From Euryodendron excelsum (lineage: Eukaryota > Streptophyta > Magnoliopsida > Ericales > Pentaphylacaceae), in NCBI GenBank assembly GCA_033060915.1, contig CM065394.1, positions 10,112,501 through 10,176,500 of the forward strand: a DNA stretch of 64,000 nt, given 5' to 3'. The position numbers were made by a program, and so were the translations under genes. The notes below the pieces were generated by a model. The model saw nothing but the letters and a program-made list of their open reading frames with translations. It searched no databases and was not told the DNA's origin. Positions 12,265-24,300 of this stretch are shown piece by piece. Position 1 is the first letter of the stretch, and the number at the start of each line of letters is the position of its first letter.

Positions 12265-15215
12265 CTTGCCGTAATGAATGTACAACGAGATTACTTCATT
12301 GAATTTGGAAACACACTACTGATGAGTGATGAACCATGTCAGTTTTCAGTAGACTACTTGTTCCTCCTATGTAATGGATACTTATAAGGAAGTTTCAAAA
12401 AAATATTCTCGATTCTAGGCGTAAGCAAGCGGATATGGTAGACACTTGTACCACACAACTTCTGCAATTAGTCGGATATATTGCTTTTTAGGAGCAAATA
12501 TGGCACGATAATATATATATATATTTTTTCATATTATATGCATGCTATATAGTGAAATGTTTTAATTGAATGTAATAAAAAATACAAAATAATACTAATT
12601 AAAATTAAAAATCTTGCATTCCATAGTTTTAATATTAAATTACGTTTGAAATTACATTGTTTAATTTTGCAATCAGATCCCTAGTTATTTTCTTCAAACA
12701 TGCTTCGTGTTTTATGTGTATAAGTGACAGACACGAGTGTCCCCTACATGTTCGAAGTGTGTCTGATTTTAATAAAATAATAGAATACATTTTGACGCTA
12801 GTCCAACACTTTTCCTACAGAGACACAACATCTTCGTAGAAGTATCCATACTTCTTGGGAGGTATGTTCCAAAACATGATCTCTTACACATTTGTTTAAC
12901 TTTTCCATCCATTAAGGTTACTCTCTCAACACTTCTATCAAACAAAAACAACCACAAACACTTCGAATTCCAAAATCTTTTTTTTTTTTTGAAAAAAAAA
13001 AAGTGATTTAAGTGCACTTAGAAAAATAGGCAGAGAGGAATAAGATTGGATATGGGTGACAGGTCTACCAATGGAGGAGAAGAAGAAGAAAGAGTGTTTC
13101 ATGACATGAGGAAGAAAGAGGGGAAAAATGTATCAAAAGGGTACAAAAGTCATCTTATTAATCAATATTTTGTTTCTATAATACAAAATTAAATTATTGC
13201 ATGCGAAGCTCACAACCATTAAATGAAAGAAAAAAATTGATGTTTCACTTTACTCCAAACTATAAGAGTTATGTGCTAACTTTTAAAATACAAAATTAAA
13301 TTATAGTTTACCCCTTCATTTTGGTTCATTCTTTCACGGTAATCTTTGAAGTAGACATTGGAACATTTTGCTTGTGACTAGTGTTCCACTAAAATTGGTT
13401 CCCGTTAAACTCCACATCATTCTTCAAATAGTCTTAAGTTAATGCAGAAGCACCAATAATCTTTATCTCTTTTTTCCTTTTCTTTGCCTTGGAACATCAA
13501 CATCCTTCTGCTCTTCATTCATATATCAAGGTAACTGGTTCATGTAATTTCTATAAGAGTAATGCTATACGATCAGAAAATTCATACAGAATTTATCAAC
13601 AGAATGATGTTATAAATTACTCACAACTCATAAATTGTTTTCTTTTTTTTTAAGTAATGTTATATAATCAGAATTTTTGTACAAAATTTTCATACTACGG
13701 TGTGAAACTTTCAATTCAAACCAAAATACCCATCGTTTTGGATCGTAATTTTTAAAATGATACTACAGTATTATTTTAGAGTTTTTATATGTAAAATTAT
13801 GTCAAAAGAGAATTTCGGTTTTTTCATAATTAGCAATAAACAACTTGACTTTCATATATATATATATGTATATATGTATATATATAATATATAATATATA
13901 AGATTTTATATACAAGGTATGAAGGGATCTTTGAACCAAATTACATAATTGAGACCACATTCATAAATCCTTAGAATAGGCAAATTGAGAGATATTCTAA
14001 AATTATAGGTAAAAGTAGTTTTTTTAAATATGTAGTGGAATTTATAAACTTTTTGAAAGGGATGGCTAGTCACAAGAGGTGTGAAGAGTGCTTAGCATGA
14101 CAGCCAATCACTGCACCACCCCTGTGATTACACTGTATAGTTGAGTACTGTCTACTACGATCAAGTGTACACTGTAGAGTTGATTGCAGTAGAGTTTTGT
14201 CTCGAGCACTTTCAAGACATAAGAAGCAATGTTGGCAAAAGAGTTCACCTAAACTTTTGTGAGAATTACTTATTAGGCTTATTGAATGGTAGATAAACCT
14301 ATATGCTCTCCAACCCCTCCTCTTCCCTATGCCATCCAACCTCTCTCCCTCTCTATCCCGCGCGTAGGTGTGCTTTGGTCAAAGTTTATTTCGAGAGCTC
14401 CCGGTAGTTGGAAAGCTTGAATCACTTGCAACTACTACAACCAACGGAAAAAACTGTAAGCAATTACCCAGGCGTAAAGAAAAGAAGAGAACTAGAAATT
14501 AAGTACTAAAGTTTCAGGGTACATATAAAGAAAATTTGACTGTTTGGTAAAGAATATAATTTTCTTGTATTTCTTGTTTGCCTTGCGCTATACTTTGATA
14601 TAGTTTATCAATCGCAAGTTCTTCATTTCAGAACCCCTGGGTTCCTAGTCAAATTTCCTAATGAAGTGTAATGGTACAAGAGTGCAATAGTTTAAACTGA
14701 AATCTGGGATTAGGTTTCCAGATTTTCACAGAATATATTGATCCACTGTTGGCCTACCATCGTGTAAAGAACATTCATTCTTCTTGATAATCTTTTTGGC
14801 TTGGCATCCATTGTCAACATGAGACAAGATTCTCAAGCAATATTTCTGCAAGCACTTAAAATATAAAATACATTCATTTGTTTTCTCTTTCCTAATAATG
14901 ATCAGTTAAAAGATAACTTCTTTCTTGCTAAACGATGTTTATATATATATATATATATATTTGAGTTCATCTTCAACGCGAACGCACGTTCGTTGTGATT
15001 AGCTCAGAGGTTTTCCAGTTCCCAAAAAATATATCGTTTAGAATTATCAATATCCAATGAAGGAAGCAGTAACTCAGCTCTCACCTAGGCTTAGCCCTAG
15101 GATTGTCCCAAAACATTTTCTACAATTATTATTTTTTTCAGACTAGTGGAAGTAAATAGAGCACAGAACAGAGCGAAAAAAAATTAAATCCAGGCATTAA
15201 TTATCAGAAGCTAGT
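12265..15215. other. Intergenic, low-copy-looking DNA
   Basis: No recognisable gene. It contains a 40-codon open remnant right at the LTR border (12265-12387), a possible MITE-like duplication at 13558-13700, AT-dinucleotide tracts at about 13853-13900 and 14940-14961, and a T/A homopolymer hairpin at about 12979-13002. Open frames at 12657-12839, 12769-13017 and 14070-14339 have no recognisable domain and low-complexity content, and I do not call them genes. Confidence 0.6.
13558..13700. repeat. Two related AT-rich units, possible MITE remnant
   Basis: AGTAATGCTATACGATCAGA (about 13559) and AGTAATGTTATATAATCAGA (about 13653) start two similar units about 95 bp apart, each followed by a TACAGAATTT/TACAAAATTT word. 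Related AGTAATGCTA starts occur in small non-autonomous elements of many plants. No terminal inverted repeat or target duplication is resolved here. Confidence 0.25.
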
Positions 15216-15221
15216 TTTATT
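15216..15221 (-). terminator. Candidate poly(A) signal of the MYB gene
   Basis: AATAAA on the minus strand about 375 bp downstream of the MYB stop codon. It fits a plant 3' untranslated region, but nearer AT-rich variants could serve instead. Confidence 0.3.
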
Positions 15222-15594
15222 AGTTTAAAGTTCATATAATATCCACTTCAAACATTTTCAGTTTACATTATATCACATATAGTCGTTGACTGAAGATTGC
15301 ACCACAACTCAATCTCTTAAGCCAGGCCTTTGGGACACTTTGACATGAAATCACTGGAAGTGAATTATCTAGCCAGCGAGACCCAAATCATTATTCACGT
15401 TACTTCAGCTCCAGCTTAGGGAACTAAGTTCAGACTACATCGATTAGAAACACTTATAAAGTCGATCAATAATTAATATACACGAAATACTTTTAAAACT
15501 ACAGTTCGTATAGCCAAGCCTCCAATCATCTAAAGAGAAGAAGCGTGGGAGTGGAGTTGCCTTCCATGTTTTCTTCTGCTACACCACACACTGT

Positions 15595-16597
15595 CTATTG
15601 CTGCCTCTCTTCCACATGATTGGACAAACTGAGATCAAGATTCAAATCAGGCAATTCAGATGTTTTCTCATGAACAAAAGCTGCAGTATCAGAGAATCTA
15701 TCCCTTCTGCCGCGTGATTTTACTACTCGAGGACGAACAATGGGCTTCCTCAGGCGATGTCTATCAGGATCAATACCTTGTCTTATGAGCTTTTTCCTCA
15801 GATGAGAATTCCAGTAATTTTTAACCTCATTGTCAGTCCGCCCCGGCAATCTTCCGGCTATCAGTGACCACCTAAGAATATCATCATTTTGATCTATGTA
15901 ATTACAATTATACAAATTGCATTACTTAGCAATTGGACATAAAATTTTGAAACGCTCAGTCAAAAGGATATAATTAAATATGATAATATATGTTAAATAT
16001 CATTTAATTTCTCTCATGAGATGAAGATAGTGCAAAGGATTGGCTATTTGGGTTCATATTCTTCTCAGACCAAGAAAAAGCAGAAAGAAAGGAAGAAAGA
16101 AGACCTAATAAATGAACGGAAAAAAATAATAATAATTCAGTTGCATCGCCTGATGTCCTAACTATTGATAATAGCGACTAAGAAGAAGGCTTGGTCTTAC
16201 CGGTTTCCTAAGAGAGCATGGAGCTTGATGATAAGGTCTTCTTCATCTTCAGCAAAGTTGCCTCGTTTTAGGTCTGGCCTTAGATAGTTTAGCCATCTCA
16301 ACCGACAACTTTTGCCGCAGCGAAGCAAGCCTGCTCAGTTTATTTTTATTTTTTTTTAACAGTAAAAGAGAAGATCAAGTTGTTGAAGAAAAGCAAAAGA
16401 AAACAGTTATCATTGTAAGATTAAGCAGTTCTCTCTCTCCTCTCTTCTCCTTTTGGATTAGGTGTACCTGCGGCCTTTGGGAGCAAGCGCCAGTTACCCT
16501 CGCGATGCTTTTGGATGTAATCAATGAGCTTCTGGTCTTCTTGTCTCGACCATGCTCCTTTGTTTGTATCTTGTTTATCACAACATGGTTTCCTCAT
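15595..16597 (-). CDS. R2R3-MYB transcription repressor, MYBC2/subgroup-4-like (3 exons)
   Basis: Exons are 16597-16468, 16330-16201 and 15871-15595, joined through two GT-AG introns of 137 and 329 bp at the usual R2R3-MYB positions and phases, giving 178 residues. R2 has tryptophans 16, 36 and 56; R3 has Phe69, Trp88 and Trp107. The bHLH-partner motif D-L-x2-K-x3-L-x6-L-x3-R spans residues 75-94. A C1-like segment G-I-D-P-D-R-H-R (119-126) follows, and L-N-L-D-L-S-L (163-169) is an EAR-type repression motif. The start [16 protein letters not shown] resembles grape MYBC2-L-type flavonoid repressors as I remember them. The protein is short: there is no TLLLFR-type end, and it stops nine residues after the EAR motif. 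Family knowledge suggests a nuclear repressor that competes for bHLH/WD40 complexes in anthocyanin or proanthocyanidin regulation; that role is inferred. The frame and splice sites are intact, the only such gene here. Confidence 0.9.
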
Positions 16598-16640
16598 AGC
16601 AGAAGATTACAGTGGATATAGATCGATATCTATAAACAAT

Positions 16641-16644
<4 letters not shown>

Positions 16645-16698
<54 letters not shown>
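16645..16698. repeat. (GA)27 microsatellite in the MYB 5' untranslated region or proximal promoter
   Basis: An uninterrupted GA tract, CT on the gene strand, lies 48 to 101 bp upstream of the MYB start codon. CT-rich leaders are common in plant genes, and the tract is likely length-variable. Confidence 0.9.
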
Positions 16699-16699
<1 letters not shown>

Positions 16700-16701
<2 letters not shown>

Positions 16702-16960
16702 CCGACAAGAAACGAAACTGTATGGCACAGCGCTCAGAAAGGGTTTCCACATTTGACTTAGACTGGTGGTTTTCCTAGGTTAGTATGGTGTGGGGTGACG
16801 ATAGATATGGACTAACTGAGTAGCATGAAATGCAATTTATGTGATCCTTTATTATGGCAAAGAATGCTTGGGAGTGTGAGTGTGGAAGGTAGTTGGAACC
16901 ACCCGACTAGGATTGGTGTGTTTTGAAACACTTTCATATCAGAAGTTCATGTGAAGGGTT
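16700..16960 (-). promoter_or_regulatory. Presumed MYB promoter region
   Basis: The minus strand upstream of the CT tract carries an AC-rich MYB-site-like word CCAACTACC (16888-16896) and AT-rich words near 16840-16860 (CCATAATAAAGG) that could act as TATA. No transcription start can be fixed from sequence. The AC-like element would fit MYB cross-regulation, which is inference. Confidence 0.3.
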
Positions 16961-18424
16961 TGGGTACATAAGTAGAGGCAATTAACTCAAATAACATTCT
17001 TTTTATTAACCCTTTTGGTTAAGTTTATGTGTAAGCCCAGGGACACTACGTGTGGGGTAAGTAATCAATTGTGTAGCGCAGCTGACCACATATCAGTTTT
17101 GTTATTTGTGATAGAATGCTGACTTCCCAAAGAGTAATTAATTTAGTAGGCAAGAATTTAAATTTTCTCTTTCGATATTTGGGTACAAGTCTCCTTAACC
17201 GTTTGATGGGTAGGACCTAAGTTTCGACCTTGACTTAGGTACAGTAGAATCTTTAACAGATAACTATATGATGCTGAGGGGCAATACTACTTGACAGATG
17301 TACGGAGTAGCCTATCTACATATCTATTTTTATCAACCACCAAAAGCGAGTAGGGCAAGGATCTAGACTCGCACTCGCTTTGATTTGTATTGAATCCCAC
17401 GTAAGCTTACATTCCATATTTGCCTCATTATTAACTAAATTCTAAACCTAGGGGCCTATTTGCAAATAAGATTTAACTATATATATGGTAGGGCATTCTA
17501 AATAACGTCATAGTATAGAGAGAGATGTAGGTTGTAGACAAGAAAAAGCAGCACTGGAGGAATTATTTAGTACAAGATGAAGGTCTGACTAATACCCTAT
17601 CTTCATATATTATTCATTGAAATATGTTATCATTGGTTTTCTGTTGTTAGTGAAAGACCTATCAAAAAGTTGTTTGAATGATTATTTGAGGACTACAGTG
17701 ATATTGTCAAAACAACGTTATTTGAGTTGATTTAGACAAACAAGAAATATTTCATATGGTTTTTAATTGAATCATAATAAATGGATGAGGGTTTTATAGC
17801 TTGAAAATTTTGTAGAACACTTTCTGTGAGCATTTATTGATCTTTTCCATGTGATATTTATATATATTGGAGCCTTTTCTGTATATTTCAAACCCACAAA
17901 AACATAATTGAATTCCAATTTCTCTAGAGAAGGTACTATCAAAATATAACATGATAACATTGTTGGACGGGAATTGATGGTTTCATTTAAAATTGATTTT
18001 ATAAATGAGCTGTAGGCTAGGCTAACATCAATTGAAATATGAACCACTTTAGTTTCTAATGCAACAAAAGTGCATCTTTTCGAGTTTCATAGAATGGTTT
18101 ACGGATCTAACATTAAAAAAGCGTATGTGATGTCTAAAAATATCAACAGGGGCTACTCAAAATGCGTACATAAAGTTTTCTACAGGGACCTAACTTGTGG
18201 ACTTCATACCATTAAAATTGGGAAGCCTAGGAAGTCTAACTTTGTCGCCAATATCCTAATTTGGTTTTCTTTAGAGGTTTTTGTGGCTGATCTTAGAAAT
18301 ATGTTTAAGCTGTCCAATAATAGATGATTCATGACGTTGTTATATACCTTTAAAATGAGAATGGTCCTTGAAGAATTGGTTACCTTGTGAAATTTTAGGG
18401 ATATTATACGAGTCTTAGGATTTC
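16960..18424. other. Intergenic, nothing recognised
   Basis: AT-rich sequence between the MYB promoter and the viral remnant. Open frames at 17772-18047 (minus) and 18070-18327 (plus) overlap no known domain that I can recognise. I see no terminal repeats or RNA gene. Confidence 0.5.
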
Positions 18425-18529
18425 TTAGGCTATGTTCGAATCAACGATTTGGTAATAGAAAAGAAAAAAAAAAAGGAAATGGAAAAGAAAAAGGTAAGGG
18501 AAAAGAGAACAAATACGAGGAGGACATAC
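18425..18529. other. Purine-rich edge of the viral remnant
   Basis: On minus this is T/C-rich and carries TTGTTCTCTTTTCCCTTACC. The same word occurs on the plus strand near 47534-47553, beyond the other viral end. Viral coding similarity stops near 18530, so this is either filler or viral non-coding sequence. Confidence 0.4.
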
Positions 18530-19033
18530 AAAAGGAAATGTAGCTTTCTTATTTTTAAGGGTAGAATGAATACCTTCAGTGGTAACTTGAAAAGGTTGAA
18601 AAAGACTGAGAAAAGGTGTGCCTAAGATGACTTCTCGTGACAGATTTTTGACAAGAACAAAAGGAGTTTTGAGACAAACATTGTTGTTGAAACTATAATC
18701 ATTGAAAAGTTTATATTGTATTTGAAGAGGGGTGCCTCCAGCAGCAAAAAGACATTTTCTAGTCTTTTCAAAACATTTGGTTGGAATTAAGCCTTCTTGT
18801 ATACAATTGAGGTAAGCTCCAGAATAAAAAAGAGCAATGGTGTTAAAATTGAAATTCTTTGTTAACAACAATAGTAATCTTAACATTTCATTTCCAATAA
18901 GAGATTTGAGAAAGTAAGAAAATATCTTGAGAGTTAGTTTTGGAAGGAACAGAGGTACTAGGAGAAGACTGTTGGAGAAGTAAAACATGATTTTTGAGAT
19001 TATCAAGATCAATCTTGCAAATATTGTGTTCAA
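18530..19033 (-). pseudogene. Endogenous caulimovirid protease remnant
   Basis: The minus-strand frame ends the viral segment. A retropepsin-like block around 18840-18780 keeps the flanking G-A-x-L-N-C-I-Q-E-G-L-I-P context, but the catalytic Asp-Ser/Thr-Gly position reads Tyr-Ser-Gly, so the active site is lost. A second conserved strand, V-I-L-G-T-P-F, lies near 18620-18640. In the virus family this domain cleaves the polyprotein. No reverse transcriptase or RNase H follows, because the viral sequence ends near 18530. This is a fossil with no expected activity. Confidence 0.75.
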
Positions 19034-19490
19034 GTTTTAAATCTCTTAATTCTTTTTTGACTAAGTTGATTTCAGTTTATAAATCTTGAATAATAAGAGG
19101 GGAAGGTTTTGAAGGTTGATCAAAATGTTTGAAAATGTCATTAAGATTATAATGATTATTTAGAAGCAGATTATCTTGTTGAGATTTTTCTATAGAGGTT
19201 AGGCTTTGTTTAAATTGAAGTAAATAATATTTTTTACTTGTGGATCCGTAATTTTGTCTATGACATCAAGAAGTAGTTCTTGTTCTTTGGTAATGACATT
19301 AATGGTATTGGTGGTTGGACATTGGCATCTAGTTTCAACAACTTGTTCTGAATCGTGGGAAGAAGGAGAAGTGTGATGTTCATTCGAAGAAGATTGAGAA
19401 GCTATTTCATTTAGTTGTAATTCTTCGTTAGACATAGACGTATCAGAATTTAGGAATAATTGTATAAGTTATTGCTTGAGTGTGTCATCA
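19034..19490 (-). pseudogene. Caulimovirid polyprotein linker between zinc knuckle and protease
   Basis: A short open stretch (19199-19435) rich in Ser, Glu and Gln lies between the coat/zinc-knuckle block and the protease in the same minus-strand direction. The flanks contain stops. No domain is recognised; the assignment is from position. Confidence 0.5.
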
Positions 19491-20560
19491 ATTTCTAAAG
19501 AATTAATTTTTTTGATTCATGCAGCATTGATTTTTGTAATGGCCAATTTTACCACATTTGTAGCGAGTAGGGACTTTGCGTGAGTGTTTAGAAATATGTT
19601 TAGGTTTTAAAGGAGAAGATTTAATAGTCTGTTGTGGTTTAGGTTTTTGATAATAAACGTTGAAGCTAGGTTTTGGTCGACGAAAGAATCTTCATACAGA
19701 AGTAGTGCAAGGTTTTCTACGAGAAGAGGGTATTATATGAGAATTATTAGGAAAACCAAATTGTTGACAAAAAGTACCTAGTTCTTTCTTGTAGGTGGCT
19801 AAGTCTTTTTGCAATTGTTGGTTTATTTTAAAATTAGTACAGATTTCTAAACCTTGTGTTGTGATAGCATTGACTAAATCGCCATAAGTTGTTCATAAGG
19901 GATGACACCATTGTTATTTTCCTTAAGTGTATATTTGACCTTTTGGGAGAAGAGTTTGGGAAGACCATCTAGGAATTTTTCTTTCCAGTAGGTTTGGCTA
20001 CAGTCATCACGCATCATAACTTTGGTTAGGAAAATATCTTTGTACCAACGAAAGTCTTGGAGTTTAGGACATCAAAGGTTGTTGCGAATTTCAAAAGTTA
20101 TAGCTTGAACTTTGAAAGGTTTGCCTAAAAAGTGTCTAGAGATGGAGAAGATAAGAGTGCTAACAGCATTTTCTATAGTTTGATTATCTTTAGATTTAAT
20201 GGGAGTACCAGTTGAGTTGGTTTTAATGGCAGTAAGGATTTGGGTGCGCTCATTGGAGGTGAAGAAATGATCCCACCATCTTTTAAGGTGGCTAGTAAAC
20301 CAGTTACTAAAGCTTGTGTGACAGCAAAGTCGGAAGATTTTTGTTTAGTTTTATAGGCTAAGGCAACCATTGTCATTTCTTTGAGTTTGTTGAGAATATT
20401 GTATTCGGTCATACTGTCAAAATTTCTCTCATAAATTGTACCACCATGATAGGTAGCTTGAGCAAATTGATTTCGTTCTTCGAATTGCATATCAGGGAGA
20501 GTAGGTCTAGGATAATAGTTTTTTGTGTTATTATTTTCATACCTATGTTGAAATTTCCAC
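19491..20560 (-). pseudogene. Endogenous caulimovirid coat-protein region with zinc knuckle
   Basis: Minus-strand fragments in at least two frames resemble the Caulimoviridae capsid domain. The upstream part is open at 20490-20173 (M-Q-F-E-E-R-N start; E-Y-N-I-L-N-K-L block). The middle part, about 20110-19880, has D-F-R-W-Y-K/F-L-D-G-L-P-K-type words, and a basic Arg/Lys-rich stretch follows. A CCHC-type zinc knuckle at about 19566-19523 keeps C-G-K-I-G-H-Y-K-N-Q-C, but its first cysteine reads Arg. The knuckle would bind viral RNA during packaging. Several frameshifts and stops make it non-functional. Confidence 0.75.
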
Positions 20561-21328
20561 TTCGGCTTTTTAGTAGTGGCATTGAGTTCTAAAGGTTGAG
20601 AATCATTTATGGTTTGTTCAATTTCTTCAATATCAGAAATTGTAGGTTGAGATAACGTATTAATAGTATGGGTTTTGGAAGATTGAGGAGTTTCAAGTGC
20701 AGTGACAACCCTAAGAACTTGGTCTATTTATGCTAATTTATGCTCAATTTGAGAAGAAAAATTAGGATCTAACAATTCATTTTGAAGATGATGAAGAATT
20801 TCATGTGGTTTAAATAAAGGGGTTTCAGTAGTTGTAAGTGTAGTTAATTGTTCTTTATGGACAAGGTGTTCGACACGATTTAATTGATAACCTATAATCT
20901 TGAGGGATTGATTTGTGAAGTTATTTTGTTGCATAATATTAGAAATGTCTTTGGCACTAGGGGGTGTTGTATCAGTTTTAAGTTTAAAGGGAGAAACAGT
21001 GATGATATTAGATCTATGTTGAATATGAATTTCTTCCATTGGAGGATGGATAGAGGATTTGATAATATCTCTAGGGGTAACCCATTGTTGTTTAGAATTA
21101 GTAATAACATTAATTTGATTAGAATAATTAGAATAATTTTCAAACCATTCAAAGAAACTGAGATGGATTTTATGTTTTTAAACAAATTGATAAATTTTTC
21201 ACGAATAGGGATTCTAGTAATGGGATCAAAAGTTTCTAAGAACCAATTCCTTTTGTGTTCATTTTGTGGGGAATTAAAATCTTTGACCAGAATAGATTTA
21301 TCAAAAATAAAATTTTGTTTGATCATAC
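20561..21328 (-). pseudogene. Caulimovirid region between movement and coat domains (left half, up to the insertion point)
   Basis: Minus-strand open frames at 21326-20892 and 21039-20728 are rich in Asn, Ile and Gln and carry an N-x-Q-L-N-R-V-E-H-L-V-type helix, consistent with the linker between movement and coat proteins. The segment is cut at 21328 by the 24.9-kb retroelement. The viral sequence resumes at 46191 after the matching target duplication. I see no second viral copy in the window. Confidence 0.65.
21324..21328. repeat. Target site duplication CATAC, left copy
   Basis: CATAC directly precedes the element start at 21329 and is repeated at 46191-46195 directly after its other end. 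Confidence 0.85.
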
Positions 21329-24300
21329 TATAAGCACCCTATTTTTGCCCGCTAGGCGATTTTCGGTCCGACCGAGCTCACTTTCAAATATCACATGCAC
21401 ATTTAGACTCCAACCTGCCCTCCAAACTCCAATCCAATCCTTGGGCCAATTCTTAGGTTCGTCGGGCCCGTTAGAAGCTAAATGACCAAAATGCCCCTAA
21501 GGCATCATCTTAGTCTAATTCAATCTGGCACGCTTTTGAAAAAGTACCTACAACCTTAGAGCAATAAACTTACCCTTCCAAGTTTATTCGATAGATAATC
21601 TAGCACATTCTAGTGTCTTCTAGTTGCTCGCGGACCAATTATGGGAGAATCGAGTCAAAATTATCATTTTCCCCCTAGGCATCCAATCACCTCCATAGAC
21701 CACGCTGACTTTGGGTATCAAACCGGTTACCTTTCGGGGATACTTCTAATAGCATTCCCAACCTTTCAATACATTTCCAGACAATTTCGAGTCCATTTTT
21801 GTAAGCCTAGTTCAAAATGACGATTTTGCCCCCAGTGGGCCGGTCACCTTTTCCCAACCACACTGGCTCTGGGTATCAAACCGGTAGCTCTTTGGAACAC
21901 TCATAATAATGTTTCCAACTTTCAATTCTTCTCACAGATCACTTCGAGTCCATTATAGTATTTTCCCAATTCAATTGACCGTTTTTCCCCTGGCGAGCCG
22001 ATCGACCTTTTCAAACACTCCAGCATTACTTCTCAAGCATGTTACCTCCGAGACACCCTCCTAAGGGTTTCCATCCATTCTCGGCCGTGTCTGGTTGCTC
22101 AAAACCTTCCAAATCATTCCCAGACTTTTTGGAGCCACTCCTAGTGGAGCCAAGCCAAAAATTACATGGTAGCCACTAATACAGGCACCCAAATCTTTTG
22201 CCTTGCATATCAAGGGTCAAAAAATACATTTCTTGTCACCTTAAAACTTTTGTAAGTGGTTGGTGCCAAAAGCAATGGTGCTAAGCCAAAAATTAGCATG
22301 GCGCAACTCCTAGTGGTGCCAGTGGTGTTTTTGCCCTAGCTCCACTGCAACAGGCGCCAGGCTATTTTTGTGTTCATAAATATATACCCTCTCCCTGCAT
22401 GAAAAGGGTCTGCAAACTCAGTCCAAAAACTTGGCTTTTCGAAATACAAAGCTTGAAGTCTTTACAAACCCTAGCCCTCTCTAGTCTTTCTCAAGTCCTA
22501 GCCTCCAAACACTTTAACCGAACATTCATACACTCTATGCACTTAAACACAAGCCTCCATTGAAGACTCAAAGTGCTACAACTTGGAAGCTCTCAAGGAT
22601 CAAGTAAAGCAAAGCAAGTAAGGCAAGAAGAATCTGAGGTTGGTTTTTTCTTTATGTTTATGTACTTTTCCCCTCTCTCTTCTTTCTCATAACCCACTTG
22701 GGTTTTCTTCTATTTTAATCTACATCTTTTACCTCCTCCTCTTGCATGCTTAGAAGAAGGGATTTCTCGTTTCATGTGTAGGAAGGACAGTTGAAAGTCA
22801 TCGTGTCGGGGGCTTTCTTCTAATTCAACCTTAGACCATGCGGAATCAACCCCCTTGATTATGTGGTGAAGCCTACCCTTGTATGTTCACAACTCTACTT
22901 GCATTATGCATATCATATTCATACGTCTATTCAAAGTTTGTTTTCAAAGTTATTTTTCAAACTTGCATAAAAAGAATCTATTTCAAAACTTTCATTCAAA
23001 AACTTGTTTTCAAAAACACAATTTTAAAGTGATTATAGTCATTTCATAGTTAGAGTCGTTTTAGGAAAGTATTATATTCATTGTAACCATCAAAGTCCAT
23101 ATTTTGGGTGCAAACCCTAAATTTTTTTTTATCAAAAATCACAATCTTAAGATGATTCTAGCCATTCTATAGTTAGGGTTGTTTTAGGAAAGTGTGATAT
23201 TTAATGTGACCATATTGGTCCATATTTCAAATCCATGTTATTTTCCAAACCACCAACTTAGAATGGTTCTAATCTTTTTATAGTTAGAATCGTTTTAAGA
23301 AAGTGAGACATTCAAAAGATTTCAAAAGTCCATATTCAATCTTCTTTCCAAATTCCTTTTCAATCTTCTTTCTAAAAACTCTCTTCAAACTCTCTTTCCT
23401 AAAAACTCTTTTCAAAGATTTTCTTTCTAAAATCTCTTTTTCTTGGAGTCCAAATCAAGCCCTAGAAACCATAATTAGGAAACCCTCATTCTCTTTCTTA
23501 AAAACATAACTTCCTTTTTGGCCTCAAATAATGGGTTTCCAAAAATTATCTTCTACATCAAATCCTAGGTTTTCAAAATCCTTTTTCTACACCAAATCGT
23601 AGATGTCCAAATCCAAGATTTTTAAAACTCAACCTTTCCAATTTTATGACAAATCCAATTTTTAAATTTAGAAAACTAGATCAAATCCTCCAAGTTTGGA
23701 AACCATATCAAATCATCTAATTTTTTAAAATAAAATTTAATCTTTAACTTTGGGAAATAAGAATCAAATCATTCCTAATTCAAACATTTTCTAATTCAAA
23801 CCTTTCTTAATTTCAAATCCTGCCAAATTCAAAACCTTCCAAATTCAAAACTTTCGAAATTTGAATCTTTCCTAAAATAGAACTTTCTTAAATTTAAATA
23901 TTTCCTAATTTTAAATCAAATCTTTCCTAATTTGAAAGCTTTCCTATTTTAAAATTTTCCTAATTCAAAGATTTATAAAATCTAATTTTTCTTAAACCTT
24001 AACTTTATAAACTCTTTCAAATTAAATAATCAAGTCAAATCTTTTATAACTATTCCAAGTTAAGTGTTTCTAAATCAAATCAAATCATTTCTACATCTTT
24101 CTTAAATCTCCCATTTCCTAATTCGAACTTTTCCAAAATCGAAACCTTTTTTAATCAAACTTTTCAAATCTAAATCAAACCTTTTTAATTCAAGTACATG
24201 CTTTAACTCTAGGTTACCTAAACCCTAGGAGGCAAAACTTTAGTCCAAGTTCCTCTTTCCAGTTCCATCTTTTCAAATCAAAATCAATTCTAAGGTCAAT

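Noticed and set aside
18070..18327. An 85-residue plus-strand frame as a candidate small gene
   Set aside because: No start context, domain or supporting repeat copy; a chance frame cannot be excluded.
20884..21333. A 149-residue plus-strand frame
   Set aside because: Antisense to the viral minus-strand linker frame and crosses into the LTR; no plus-strand domain is visible.
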